From: Apostichopus japonicus
Taxonomy: Eukaryota; Echinodermata; Holothuroidea; Aspidochirotida; Stichopodidae
Assembly: GCF_037975245.1 (NCBI RefSeq)
Contig: NC_092580.1
Span: forward strand, 5,058,501 to 5,122,500
Reading direction: 5' to 3'
Length of the DNA: 64,000 bases
Position 1 is the first letter of the stretch; the number at the start of each line of letters is the position of its first letter. Positions 12,720 to 25,830 of this stretch are shown piece by piece. The notes under the pieces are model-generated. The model was not told where the DNA came from. It saw only the letters and a list, made by a program, of their open reading frames with translations, and made no database searches. A program made the position numbers and the translations under genes.

Positions 12720-13275
12720 CATGTAATAATGATAAGAAAATATTTATAGAGCGCTTTATGCAAAGGCCTCAAAGCGCTTAAAACAAGTACACAAATATGC
12801 AAGACAAATCACTGTAAATTTTGGAATAAATGTGTTTTTAAGAGACGCTTAAAACTGTCAACCGATGGTGCATTGCGAATTGAAGATGGTAGATTGTTCC
12901 AGAGATGAGGTGCAGCAGAGATGAAGGCTCTTTCTCCATAAAACTTTGTGTTTGGGGTATGGCTGGTGGCAAGAAGACACTTTGTAGAAGAGCGAAGTTG
13001 GCGTTGAGGATGATACTGAGGAATTAAATTTGTAATGTAACTAGGGGCAAGGGAGTGTTGTGATTTGTACGTTAAAAGGAGGAGCTTATAAATTGACCGA
13101 TGTTTTACTGGAAGCCAATGGAGTGATTGAAGCACTGGAGACATGTGATCATGACGCGATGAACATGATATTAACCGGGCAGCAGAATTCTGAACAGTTT
13201 GAAGTTTTTTCAGTGTAGAGTCAGGAAGGCCAAATAAAAGGGAGTTACAGTAGTCAAGCGCCTGGGCATTATCAA
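12720..13275 (-). mobile_element. 5'-truncated CR1/L2-like LINE: C-terminal reverse-transcriptase region and 3' tail
   Basis: On the minus strand an open frame contains the signature C-terminal block of CR1/Jockey-group LINE polyproteins: LDYCNSLLFGLP, KLQTVQNSAARLI, LHWLPVKHRS, KLLLLTYKS and LWNNLPSSIR, ending KRLLKTHLF. It is followed by a 3' tail with the typical AAGCGCTTTGAGGC / AGCGCTCTATAAAT hairpin and an A/T-rich end (12725-12782). The LINE-like part starts abruptly near 13270. The open frame continues upstream to 13378 into unrelated sequence, so the insertion is 5'-truncated and not autonomous. The frame has no stop within the recognisable part, so it is relatively young or lightly decayed. 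Confidence 0.85.
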
Positions 13276-13499
13276 GGAACATACAAGTTTTGTAGTGATA
13301 TCTTTGGTTAAAATCTTCCGTATCCGGCTGATCTTCCGTACGGTGTATGTTATCTATAACAGTTAAAACATCAAACATGCCAGTCGAAGTGGAATGAACG
13401 TTGATTAATTATCATTATCTTATGATCAGTAGTATATACAGAGGAGTCCTAGACTGTTGATTGGACAATAATATATATAACAGAATGATATCAAACTCA

Positions 13500-13610
13500 C
13501 CGCACGTAAACTGTCGGTATCGGAAGTGACGTCATCCACTCGGTGATGGTCGGGAGGAGTGTATGTAAGATACCTAGAGGCAGATAGGTTCCTGTTTGGA
13601 AAGGCAACGG
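13500..13610 (-). other. Exon-like segment with ETS/CRE composite site
   Basis: On the minus strand the segment is bordered by TTTCCAAACAG and GTGCG|GTGAGT, a plausible acceptor and donor, with open frames between. I do not recognise the peptide in any frame. The plus strand contains CGGAAGTGACGTCA at 13521-13534, a fused ETS and CRE site typical of core promoters. It may therefore be promoter or exon of something not otherwise visible. Low support either way. Confidence 0.2.
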
Positions 13611-13809
13611 GGAGTATTCGGTATAATGGGCACAAAATTAGAGGGGGAAAGGCCAAATGGGGAGATGATCCTGCTTGACCTATATTCTGAGGACGCCAAC
13701 ATCTTACTTTGAACTATAGTGGGACTTGTATATAGTTTTTTGGTCATTTTAATGTCACCATTGATGGGGTTGTTAGTAAAAGACTGTAGAGGGGCGGTCC
13801 TCAAAACTT

Positions 13810-15614
13810 TTAGGCCACACGTGTGCCAGGATTTCCCATGAGGACTGAGCCACTACCCACCCTCAGAATTTGACTTTCTAGGGGGGGGGGGGGATCCCGC
13901 GCCACCGAAACCTTTTTAGCAACCCTCTTTTGGGTTGTGCCCTGATAGTTTCGGACTGAGATTATCGATTATCGAATGTCTCTTATCATGAACTGATCCT
14001 TTAAAGTCTTATAGATAACGGGACTGTCTATGAATAATGCTTGGTTCATCCGTTTCCTCATCAGATGATGCGGTTCATAAATGGCAAAATTCACTCTTGT
14101 AAAATTCCCGTTTAGTGATAACCAAAGTTCAATAGATGAAAGACAAGTCTATATAAAATACATTCAATTAAGTCAATATAAATGGGTAAACTCTGTCATA
14201 TAAATACGTGCATAGGTTATAAAGGCTGCTTCCATTCTTCATCATAAAGGCTTATCAAATTGCACGTTGAATATCCTGTTCAGCCTAACGCTCTTTATAA
14301 GCTGTCAAACTTGAAGGATGATAGACACACAGAGTATTAAAGGTGGATACTGCTTTAGCTTTAAAATAAAAGAGATTTGTAATATTGTCTCCTGTTCTTC
14401 GGTGGGGGGGGGGGGGGTCGGGTGCAGTCGGGAGGAGGGTGGGGGAGGTAGTTTTGCCTCTGATGAACAGATGTTTTGTGTTTCAAATAGCAACTCCCTG
14501 GTTATAGACTAAGTAGTACAGCCACTTTAATTGATGACCCTCGGATTTTTTTTAAAAGGCCATTTCACAAAAAAAATAAAGTGGTAAATACAAACTGGAC
14601 TGGAGTAATATATAGTCTCTGCAACATATCAAAACTAATTTTGTGCCTAACAGCACCTTTAATATATTGATGCTAATGAGCAGACCATCTTACAATTTTG
14701 GGTACGTCCACAGTTTAATCAGAACATTATATATTCAATAATGTGAGTGGTGCATTATAATAGGTGGATTTAGTGTTGTGAACAGTAATCTTATAGTCAA
14801 ACCCTACAGAGATACACATAACACCGTGAAGAACAATAAGATCAACCAACCGTTCGTTGAGTATATTCATTGTTTCATTGCTGAAGCATCGCAGTTAATT
14901 TTAACGTGTAATGGGAATTCCCTTGAATTATCCCCGCGTAGACTCTGGAACGGGATTATCTGACATTCACGCAGAGGCTCTATATATATTTATATTCGTG
15001 TGTGTGTAAATAACAAGGGACTATATGTAGCAATTTATAATGCCATAAGTACAAGCAGATTTGATCTTTAAGTTACTTCCCATGCCCTTCCTTTAATCAG
15101 GAACTTTGTAATCTTGATATGTCATAGTCCAAGGCAAGACAAGTGACATTTGCAAGGACCCCTGGGGGGGGGCTGGGGGAGGGGGATTGGAAAGAGTATC
15201 TTTTCTTGGAGTACCGGTTTGAAACGGTGCTATTATAACCACCCAATGCAAAACAATGTGTTAGTATTAATTCTACTTAAATCGACTCGATGGTCTCATT
15301 GAGGCTACCGTAGTGCTGCATCATGCACGACACATATATGTTCTCATCGTTGGTCGCATGTACAGCATTAAATTGTATCATTGTTTATTGTATCATGAAC
15401 CCGGTATGTTACCTTAATTTGTATAGCATGCACAGCAGTAGCACATCAGGTCGAACTGACAACTATCGACGTCATTAATCAAAGTAAACATCTAATTAAA
15501 ATAAAACAGAGGTTTAAAGTACGAGGTGTTAAATAAGTCAACTGAACAACCCACTAAGCAATCAGTCTTGTAAACAGCAGAGTTAACATGATCAGAGAGT
15601 TCAGTTTGTAAATT

Positions 15615-15646
<32 letters not shown>

Positions 15647-18600
15647 AACTTTATCACAACGTTTGGAGTGCCTGTGCTTCTGAGCGGTCACTGTTAATTA
15701 AATTATTCGGAGGATAAATTGTTCAAGAATAATGTGTGTAAAGAATTACTTGTTCCAGTTCGAAATCCACGTTGCAAAATGTATGCAAATATTTGTGAAC
15801 TGATTTAAAGACAACATATACTGAACGAAAGTAAATCAAATTGAAATGAAATCCTATAAATTATACCGATTTATCAAAATATTGACGTTTAACCCAGAGA
15901 GCAATCGCATCTATCACATTTGCAGATTTATTTACCACAAAAAAAAACTCATTTGTATCATTTATTTACTACAAAATTTGGGTTTAAGAATTTACCTTTT
16001 GAAAGCATGAGTGCAATTATATATGGCTGCATTTACTATGTATTGTGTGACAAATGCTGCAGCAGCCATTTTAGGTCCACTCTTTAAATCGAATCAGCAC
16101 AAAGTCAATAGGAATTAAAGCTGACAGGTTCTCAAATAAAAATGCTAATAATGCATGACAAACTTTCACAATGATAAACTGCGTGATGTTGGATGCCACC
16201 TTTGCACAGATACTACACGTTGCTGGTGAATGGCGTTTAAATATATATAGAACGTGCATCTTTGACAGAGATATTGTGTTTTATTTTTTTTTAAATGAAT
16301 TACTGCGCATGACATGACGTCATCATCAACATTTATCTTATAGGAGCACTCGAGACATTTGACTTATTTTAAAGATGAATTATTCAAAACCAATACAGAA
16401 ATAAGAAACGACCTGAATTCCCGTTTGATACATATATACTTCTCATAATATTGGTCGTAAACTATTACATATAGCCTACGCCTACTTTTTCGGATTTAAA
16501 ACGTTAATAGGTAATTACGTGCATCGCGTATAAATACTTAACTTACACATCGATAAGTATTTTGCCCCCTTTTATTGCGACGCAAATGCTTTTTAAATAT
16601 ATAAGATGTAAGCGGCTTTGTTGATGAAATGTGAGTTGATAATATTCCATAACTAGGTTGAAAACACGTTATTTAGTTTTATAAATGTCTTACTGAATGC
16701 ATTTATCGATGATAACATAATAAAACCGTAACAAATAAAAGGCAACATTAGTTGATATAACTTTGACACCAAATAAGTATACATAACATCTACAACGGAA
16801 AAATATTTTATAAGCCATGTTCCGTAATGTATTGAAGCCGTTGATATAGTAAATGGCATTATAATAGAGGTTCTTATATCGTTAGCCTTAAACTGCATGT
16901 CTATATATACCGTATATATATTGTTACATATATAGATACAGCGCTCTATCGAGGGGAACTTCGAAAGTTGTATATATCTCGAACGATTACGTAATAAGGA
17001 TTTGAGGGAATTAAAAGCTAAGTTGTAAATATTGATTGTTTGTAGTAGGCAACGCTTAATTGTTCCAGCTAAATGTAGCTTCTTGTTCGATCTGTATTGG
17101 TTTGGCTGAAATGGTCTGCCTTACTTCACAGCCTGTATATTGACTTACAGTTCCATGGACGGCTGTTACATGGAGTTGGTGTACTATTATTAAGTATAGT
17201 GGTCATTAGCGTTGGATCCAAAGTTTTTTATAACCAATTAATTGCGTAGGTTCCAATAAAAGTATTATCTTGACCGTCTCTGACCCTCAAGATCACTGGT
17301 GGTATTCAGAGTGGTCGTCGAAACCCTTTTAAGACAGTCAGAAAAAATTGGCTGGTCGCTATAAAATTTGGAAGTAAAAGGAAAATGTGGATATTTGTGG
17401 AAAAAGGGGGGAAAGAATCTTCAACATAACATTGCTTCAAAAATATCACCTTTTTCAAAATCAACACACTTAAACACATAAACATTTCTCAAAAGGGCCC
17501 CGTATACCCCTTCCCCAGGCCACGATATCCACCACTGGGGGAGGGGGTGTCGCCAAGGGGATGAAGGTTTAACAAATTGAATACCAGGGTTGTAGATCTC
17601 AGGTGGTCAGCGTGAGTCCAGCGAGCAACTATTTTGCGGTCCTCGAGGTTTTCAAATACTGCAATCAATGACGACCTTTAACAGTAGCCTGATTGTTTAA
17701 ATTTTCATCTCCTCCACCCCCCCCTCCTCCCCCACATTCAGCTGACCAAAATTAAAATAACAATAAGACGTTGAGCCGTTGATGTACATCTGTTATAAGA
17801 GTTTTGTAGGTCGATATGCTGGTTGAATGTTAAGGAAGAGATATTCATTCTGTACATATAGTAAAAGAGCAAAATATTATACAATATATATTGTGGTAAT
17901 TAGATTTTCTGCCCCAAGTTGTTACGTACGGTAAAATATGAAATTGTGAACACAACCAGCTACTTTAAATAATGATTGATGTCACTCCTTTACTTCATTA
18001 TCCGTCAAACTTCCAGTGTTGCCAATAAAGAAAGAAAGGAACAGCCGAAATGAAAGAAAAGAAACGAAGGACTATATATATATATATATGTATACATAGT
18101 AAAATCGATTGGCCACGAATGCGGAGAACAACTTATATTGTGACGTGCAGATACCCGTGTTGCGTAGCAAGCGCGAATGTAACTAATTAGTGAAACAAAC
18201 CCGCACTCGTGAAATTATTATTATTAATAACAATAAAGAAAAAGTTGGCAGAATCAAGGGTTTAAGTTATGAAGACGCTCTTTCGGGGTAGAAGTGATCA
18301 AACCCTTATATGTGATTATTAATTATCACGAATTTGTCACTGTCAAGTGAAATTTTACTTTCTTTATTCTGATCATAGGCCTATCTATGTTTGCATATAG
18401 GAGAGGAAGGTGTTATCAACAAATACAAGCCATTCTCTTCAAATTTGCGTAAAATATAGTTCAATCAATCAATAAATATGAGAACATTACAATAAAAAAA
18501 AAACTGAAAAGATAATGAAAGATGAACCTTATGTAGAACTATAGAGGTAACTTTATCTGTTCCAAGTGGAGTGCGCAAAGGGAAGATGCTAGGTGGGGGG

Positions 18601-20400
18601 GGGCTTGGGGCAGGGGGATTGGGGAGGGGGGATTAGTCCTGGGAAATGATGCAGTCGTGGAATTTTTCTGCATTCAGCCTTGAAAGAATTAGACCTGCTA
18701 TATTAGTCCCCTCACGCCATTTCTCACTGTTTTCTTTAATTCGCAACCTATTAATTGGCCCAACCTTTCACTTAGGGTTACTTATATAGACCAATTTATA
18801 GTCAAGATATGCCTATAAGAAAGCACCATTTGACGTTTACATATTTCTAAATGAGGACACCCAACGCCTGACCCCACACCGCTACAGCAACGGTGTTGGT
18901 TTCAATAACCCCATGGCAGGACCCCCTCCTTTGATGAAATCCTTCATTTGCCTCTGATTTTCCCATAAATGTACAGGCCCCTGGCTAAATCAATCAAGGT
19001 GGGGGGGATTTCGAATTTATCATTATTATTATTTATTAGCACAATCTTAAAGCGTTAAAACCTTATTATATTCCTAATCAATTGTCTACATTCATATGCC
19101 TCGGAATGCACTATTTGACGTTGAATTTCTTTCGTAACCAGCAAACCCTCCCAGTTCCCCCTTTCATGCCCTGTCCTTTGAATTTAATCTTACAAAAGTT
19201 GCCAAAAAGATGACAAACTTTTGGCGTAAGTTACGTTTCATATTATGGATAATTTGTATAGGCCTTTATAGTAAATCAAATTAATATCAGGGCTCAAATA
19301 AAGTCCGAAACTCCCGCGATATTTGCGCCAGACAACAGCTTTAAATTTAGCAGCGGCTGGAAACGTAAAGAGCTATACGTAAACCGTTTCACGAACGATC
19401 TCGCGGTTCCCCCACCCCCCCGCCCGCTCCCTTCCCCTTACCCCTTCATAACACTAGTTAAGATGGGTGATTCTTACGTTTTACATTTTGTCTATATTTT
19501 ATACTGCTTCTAAGAAGCTATAGAGTTAAAGCATTCTTCACTTTGATTGACAAGCGTCTAATGGTCCGCTTAATGGGTATATTTTCAGAAATTAAATGTG
19601 TTATATCCAAAATGCGTAATCTTCACACATGAAAATTGCTATTAATAATTTATATAACATAACAACGGACTGTGGCACTGCCCACAAATCATCCTGTAAT
19701 TTATGTAAACCACACATTTCAAATTGGTATTACGGGTAACTGCGATCAAGTGTATTGCATTATGACTATGAAGCCTTTTAACTATATTAAATGCAAATAT
19801 GTTGTAAATAATATATGAAAACACACACACAGATGGTATGTTAAGCTCTTTTATATAGCTATCATATAAGGTGCCCTTTTATATTTACTAGGTTCTCCGA
19901 GAATGAGCACTAAAGATATCATTAGACAATAGAAGGAATCAAATTTATTTGTTATCTGTCATCTGTTATCGATCGAGTCCAAAAGTACAACATACAATAT
20001 TCTGACACCCAAAGAAGAAGAAAAAAAATCCAAAGCAATGGAATGTTTTCAACCGGGCGAACTTTGTCACTGGAAAGATAAAAGTGACAAACTGATACCA
20101 CCCCCTTCCCCCAAAAATGTAAATGGTAAATTACACAATGGTTATTTCTCGTTAATTGCAAAAGCCTAAAGAAGGGGTGTGGCTCTAATGTCGTTGATGA
20201 CGCATCCCCTTTAACGGAGTCTGGGGGAGGGGGGGGGCGGGGCGAAAAGAATTAGACGTGTATAATAATTGTGTATATTACGGCTCTGAATTTGGTCTAA
20301 AATTTAGTCTATATGAAAAGTTGTTTCTAATATTTACTTTCAATTTATTTTTTATGTGGAGCACTGGGAGTGGGAGGGGAGGGGTAGTTGTCTGCACTAC
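13810..20400. other. Gene-poor stretch
   Basis: No supported gene. It holds numerous G or C homopolymer runs (13879, 14402, 15164, 17550, 17718, 18594, 19010, 19410, 20224), TA runs (15619-15650, 18076-18090) and putative MITE-like pieces near 17291-17540 and 18570-19060. Confidence 0.5.
17291..17540. mobile_element. Possible hAT-like MITE with CAGTGGTGG-type ends
   Basis: The left end CTGGTGGTATTC and the right end GATATCCACCACTG are imperfect inverted complements about 240 bases apart, with no coding sequence between. Similar CAGTGGTG-like ends occur around 37400-37858. Target-site duplications were not established. Confidence 0.3.
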
Positions 20401-20402
20401 TG

Positions 20403-20727
20403 TTAACTTTATACACAGACGAAGTTCAATCTAACGTTCATCTCTTAGTCACAAAATATGCAGATGACACTGTATTATCATGTAGAATATCCAACAGTTC
20501 ATTTATCAATGATCATTTGAATTATCAACACACTAGTAATGGTAAATAGTTTCAAAATGCGATCGGAAGAACTTATTGCTCAATCCAAAACACAATTCGA
20601 AGGAAATGTGTTTTGCTGATGACCTCAAGTTGTCATCTAAATCATAAGGTGTTGAGATACATGCATGTGCCAGATGTTGAGAGAACATCGAAAACTGACA
20701 ACTTAGGGAAATGCATTGACGACAACC
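20403..20727 (+). pseudogene. Decayed LINE reverse-transcriptase fragment
   Basis: The plus strand encodes LVTKYADDTVLSCRI at about 20445-20490, which is the YADD catalytic signature of LINE reverse transcriptases. Downstream pieces resemble the region ending in a C-I-D-D-N-L motif (a relative of LGVTID), but the frame changes and stops occur. It is truncated by, or ends in, the (TA)n tract at 20728. Confidence 0.65.
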
Positions 20728-20755
20728 TGTATATATATATATATATGTATATGTT

Positions 20756-20790
<35 letters not shown>

Positions 20791-20826
20791 GTATATATAT
20801 ATTTATTTATTTATATATATATTTAT

Positions 20827-20897
<71 letters not shown>
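20728..20897. repeat. Long (TA)n microsatellite
   Basis: About 170 bases of nearly pure TA with a few TTTA/TATG interruptions, including about 60 uninterrupted bases at the right end. It directly abuts the LINE fragment. Confidence 0.95.
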
Positions 20898-20899
<2 letters not shown>

Positions 20900-20979
20900 A
20901 TTCTGTTTTCTTTTTGATGCTCCTTTTTCATAAATATTTGCTATGTATACTGGGTTTCATCAATAAAATAAATAAATAA

Positions 20980-23900
20980 TACCTCAACACTTTCGTGTAA
21001 TTGAACTTCAGCTTGCTTGCGCATAGCCAAGAAACGACTGAGTTATCTATCATGAAAATAAGCTTCATGGGAGATTCCAAGAGATTTAAAGCTGTCCCAA
21101 TGTTAAAACATGTATTAAGGACGTTAAAATGACGTTAGTATTTCATATACCACACGAGCACAACATACGTCTTATTCAATAATACTCTGATTTCTGTTTA
21201 TGCGTATTGTGTATGCATGTGAATCATGTAAGAGTATACTTAGGCAACGCGCAATGTATGTTGAAAACATTACATAGGCCTAACGTGCGAGGTATGACAG
21301 TGATATAGAATTTAATTCTATACGAATTTTCAGCTGAAGTACCCCGTAATAGACACTGACACTGGCAGCTGGTATAATAGAACAGAAGGCTTTTAACCAA
21401 GTTAACAAACGTAATACAAGGTATACGATGAGTTAGTGTGCAAACACCGTGTTTAACAATTTGTCAATATCCACACACCCATACTTCACACTTCACAAGA
21501 ACAATTGTTCAGCCTCCCGTGACTATAGGCCAGTATACGTCACAGTGACGAGCTGTGAGTGACTATATATAATAATGCACAGTATGTATTACCTGTCTAT
21601 AATCGTGTTGGTTGAATGATTTTGAGGGCAGTATTATAATTATAACTAAACGTATGATTAGACATAACATTAAAAGGGAGAAGTTAGAATTATAAATGAT
21701 AAATGTTGAAGAAAAAAATATGTTAAAGGAAAGCTTAACTCTGCAGTATAAGTATAAATCCCCTAATCCAAACAAAATTAAATTTACAAAGAAAAAGATA
21801 AAAAAAAAACGAAAGATGTTAGGAAGTGCTAGAATAATCACATTATACACACAAACGCACACAAACTTATACAGACACACACATACACACGAATTAGGGC
21901 AAATTTGAAGTAGTTAATGCTTTGGAGTGGCAAACCTAATTAACGTCGAGAGCTATGTGGGTTGGTAACCTGAGACAACTATATCATTGGGCAGAGATAG
22001 ATCCGTTTATAACCGTCTTCATTTTTGTGCATCTCATATTTCCGGGACCCCTACAATATTTTCCCGTGTCACCTAATTGAAACCTGGTCCTGGGGCTGTA
22101 GCCCCGCATGAGACCCCCCCCCCCCCCTCTCTCTCTCTCGTCAGGTCCTGCTTGACTATAACCAAATACCTTTGAAGACACGTACTCTTTTGTTGTGATG
22201 GCTGAAGCGTACATCATGCTTAAGAGAAGTAGACGTTTGGCCAATGTATTGTCTATCAAGGCCAAAAAGGTGCAAACCAAAACTTTTGAAGTGACACTGT
22301 CAAAGGTGATTGGTGACCTTACAACCATAACATAAGACTAAAAGACGAGACTCGGTTTACTGTCTATAGCCTTAACAAAAGAGATGGCTTCCTCTCTGGC
22401 GTTAGCTTTTATTTTTTAATTAATTGCATCGTTGTTTATAGAGTAGGATACTATTGTTTCTCTCTTTGTCTGATTCAAAGAATGAAAGGCCAAAATTCGG
22501 ACACGTCGCTATGACGTCATTGTCACCTTTGCGGGAATCAAGCTACCTATATACACGGAGAGTGGAGGGTTATAGAAATGGAGATAGGAAAACGATGGTA
22601 AGGAGTGGGAGAGAGGGCGGGTAGGGGAGGGGAGGGTTATTCATTTGTGCCCTGGATGGATTTGTTTACAATTTCACTTCTAAGTTACTAATCTGACGCA
22701 CTACACCGCCATCACTACTGAAACGTAACATCAGAAAACTTGTTTCTGTATACTGCCCTCTAATTTATTAAAAGCGAGACAAACCCCGGACTCAAATCAT
22801 TTATATATCATAAAGATACAGATACTTGTCATGAACAACTTCCACAAACAGCTTAGAACGTTTTTATTCCATTTTTGGGAGATACCACTAATTTGGGAGA
22901 TACCACTACTCTAATGTTTCTTCACATGCAAGGTTGATGATTTGATCAAGTCTAAAGATGACATCATCGAGACACAGGTGTTTCAATTTGTATTTATAAT
23001 TGACAATGGACCTTGAAAATATGAAACGAAAAACAAAGAGAAAGTGAAACATTCCAGATCCTAGTGGCAACTATGATTTCACACTTCATTAACAAAATTA
23101 CAGCTCCCAGACACAACATTTAAACGAGGATATCTACTAAACAGAGCAATATATTCCTTCAGTAGCTTTTCATAGTTGTTCTTCACAAATAAGATCTCTA
23201 TCATTTAGGCTAGAGACAGTGATGGCTGGTTTGGTACAACTTTAATTCACGACCGAATGTAATACCTCCCATGAATGTACTCATGTTCAAAGTAGAAGAT
23301 CCCTCACCAACGTTTAATCTGATCCGTAACATCCATGATCATACTAGCTGTTACTGTACGTCTCGATGTAAGGGGACTGGGCAAGTCGTTTCGATTTTAT
23401 GCACAGGCTTCAACTTGGGGAGGATTTCTCTTAAAGGCATTAAAGACTCGCCCCAAACAGCGTGCCGCCATCTTTAAAAAGTTAACTTACCGTTGCTTGC
23501 AAGAGAAGTTATTCTCTTGTCGCTACAAAATGCAGACAGTAATGAAACCTGATACCTTGTTATCTGTAGCTGGACCTGAGATGTCCATCGCTGTATCGTT
23601 TGTACACTGTGCTGTGGGTATTGACCGCAGCTGTATGTACTCAATGTACACTAGTGTCCAATTACCGACGTTAGCAAGCTGTGTGTGTATCTTCTGGGAT
23701 CGATGGTGGTTGTCTAACACTTCTGTTACACCTCATTCGAAACTAGGTCAAATTACATGCATTAGGCGTTTCTTTTTGAGCGAGTCTTCACACCCTTTAA
23801 ATAGTACTCATGCAGGCTCACCTGCAATAACCTGAAAGCCAAGACTGGATTTGCAGGTCAGTGAAAGAGGCAGGTATAATGTAGACTGCATGGGGTGGGG

Positions 23901-24950
23901 CCCTTGGAGAGTTGGTCAGTGTAGAGCACTTTGAGCCATTGGGATTGATGACGGGAGTCTCAAGCAAATTGGGCCGGGGCAGAAAAGATCACTTGCAAAG
24001 GACCATCAGCACTCTGCAGCCTCCAGTGTTTACGACACAACACGAAAACCAGTGCAGCAAACATGCATATGCCAACACGTTTTAGCTTACTCTTGTGAAA
24101 AGAAACTTTTAAGTCGGTTAAATCAGAAACAGTGAATGTACTCTACAAATTTGCATGATTTCAAGCTAACCCAAATCAGCATCATATTAAAAGGATATCA
24201 ATGTTGACGCCAAATGTACAAAGAAGAAGAAAAAAGTCACTCGTGTTGAAACTTCAAGATAAATTCTACACACACCCTCAAAACATTTTTCTTTCTTTCT
24301 TTCTTTCTTTCTATGAGACATTTAAATTTTCTAATTGCAATTACTTTCCTCGATCTGTGAATAATTTACAGCCTGAGATCTCCCCCGTTCCATTTCATAC
24401 ACAGATGTTTACGCAACAATAGGTGTATGGCAAATATGATCGCATACTTTCTGGTCAGCTTGGATACTTTACCGAAATACCGCCATCATAACATCAGCTG
24501 GTACCATCAATACAATAATTGAGCCGCATGAAAGTTTAGATACCGTGCAACGTACCCACCACACTGAACACACGGCTGAATAAGATAGACATGATCGCTT
24601 CCATTAGCTTAAATTCGATCGATTTACAGGTAAGCTAGTTCGTATGTGATATCGCAGTTGCAATGTGTTGGTTCAATCTGAATATTTATAAAAGTTCTGA
24701 GTACAGTGTAGCAGACGTTATTACTATGGTGTAGTCTACTGCAGTGCATGTCTAGGCCTGATCAACCATTGTTGCACAACTGACACTCTCCCACGTATTG
24801 TTACTATAGGCCTAGATAAAGCCTGAGTCTGAGGTAAGACATTGAAATATGTTACAATAGTGGTGTCAAATTACGTCGTTACATAAGCCCTCTCGCAGAT
24901 CGCTGACAGATATAAAGAAAAAAAGGTGAGTTATTGTTAAAACATATAAA
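20980..24950. other. Gene-poor stretch
   Basis: No supported gene. Contains a C13 tract followed by CT repeats (22116-22138), CA-rich sequence (21838-21890), a CTTT microsatellite (24286-24312) and G-rich tracts (22600-22640). A 166-codon frame at 23335-23835 has no recognisable motif, no repeat structure and no convincing splice context, and was not accepted. Confidence 0.5.
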
Positions 24951-24999
24951 ACATCAAAGGAAATTCCCTCATCGAAAGCGTGCTGTTCATCGGACATAG

Positions 25000-25830
25000 C
25001 GTCCTGAGCAAGTGACTGTTACCGGAGGGGATCAGGGGAAGTGCCTATATGGAAGTAGCTTTGTCAGTAGACGATGGAGCTGGCGGGTGTGAGGATATAA
25101 CCTGGCGTTATGTCTGTTAGTGTAAGCTGCGTAGATTGCATAATATCAGCTTGATGAGTCCACACTACTTTTAGCCGGTCAAGCGACACTGTGTCGTGCT
25201 AAGCATTTATCTCGATCCCAAAAGTTTGTCTCCCTGGGAGATGACTCGATAAGGACCGCGTTGTAGCGGTGGAAATGGCATTTTGACGGTATCGCAGTGC
25301 GCGGACGCAAACATGTGTATAGCGCTCTAGATCTGTGTGCAATTGTGGTTTTAGTGTGCGAGATCTAGTTCTGAACTTTAGGTGTGGCTTAGCTGAGAAT
25401 TTTGTGTCCAAAGGCGGTCGACATAAACGGTAAAGGTCGGTTGTACCAAAAGCCAGTTCAGCGGCCCTGTGGCAGATGTCTTCTTTTAGCACCGTGCGGA
25501 TACAGAGTAATACAAACGTTAATGAGTCACTCCAATGCGTAGGGTCATGTTGCGCTTTGATGGCAGTCTTTAATTGTCTGTGGAGGCGTTCTACTAAACA
25601 TTGAATGAGTTTGCTTCTTCTTGTTCAGCACTGTCAGTTCACTGAATTAGACCAATTTGAATTGCATACCTCTGTCTGTGGTGATTGTAGCTGGTGTGTC
25701 AAACGTTGAGATCCATCAACTTGAGAGACAGGCTTTTGCGACAGCTTTGGCAGTGATATTGGGGATGCAAATGGCTTCAGGGCATCTTGTGACCGATCTA
25801 CAGTAGTCAGCAATTACGTATATAGGGTAA
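25000..25830 (-). pseudogene. Decayed Ty3/gypsy retrotransposon integrase region
   Basis: Minus-strand pieces in shifting frames match the integrase core and C-terminal part of Ty3/gypsy Pol. They include a TPATITTDRG-type catalytic-aspartate block near 25680, HRQLKTAIKAQ-like and HW-SDSL-like blocks near 25540-25590, then an open 97-codon frame (25199-25492) with AELAFGT, a THVCVRA block and others. A DTVSLDRLK tail follows beyond a stop near 25195. Several stops and frameshifts separate the blocks, so it is inactive. No LTRs, protease or RT were found nearby. Confidence 0.7.

Noticed and set aside
23335-23835. 166-codon single-exon gene
   Set aside because: No recognisable motif, mixed composition, overlapping frames on both strands of similar length, and no promoter or splice context.
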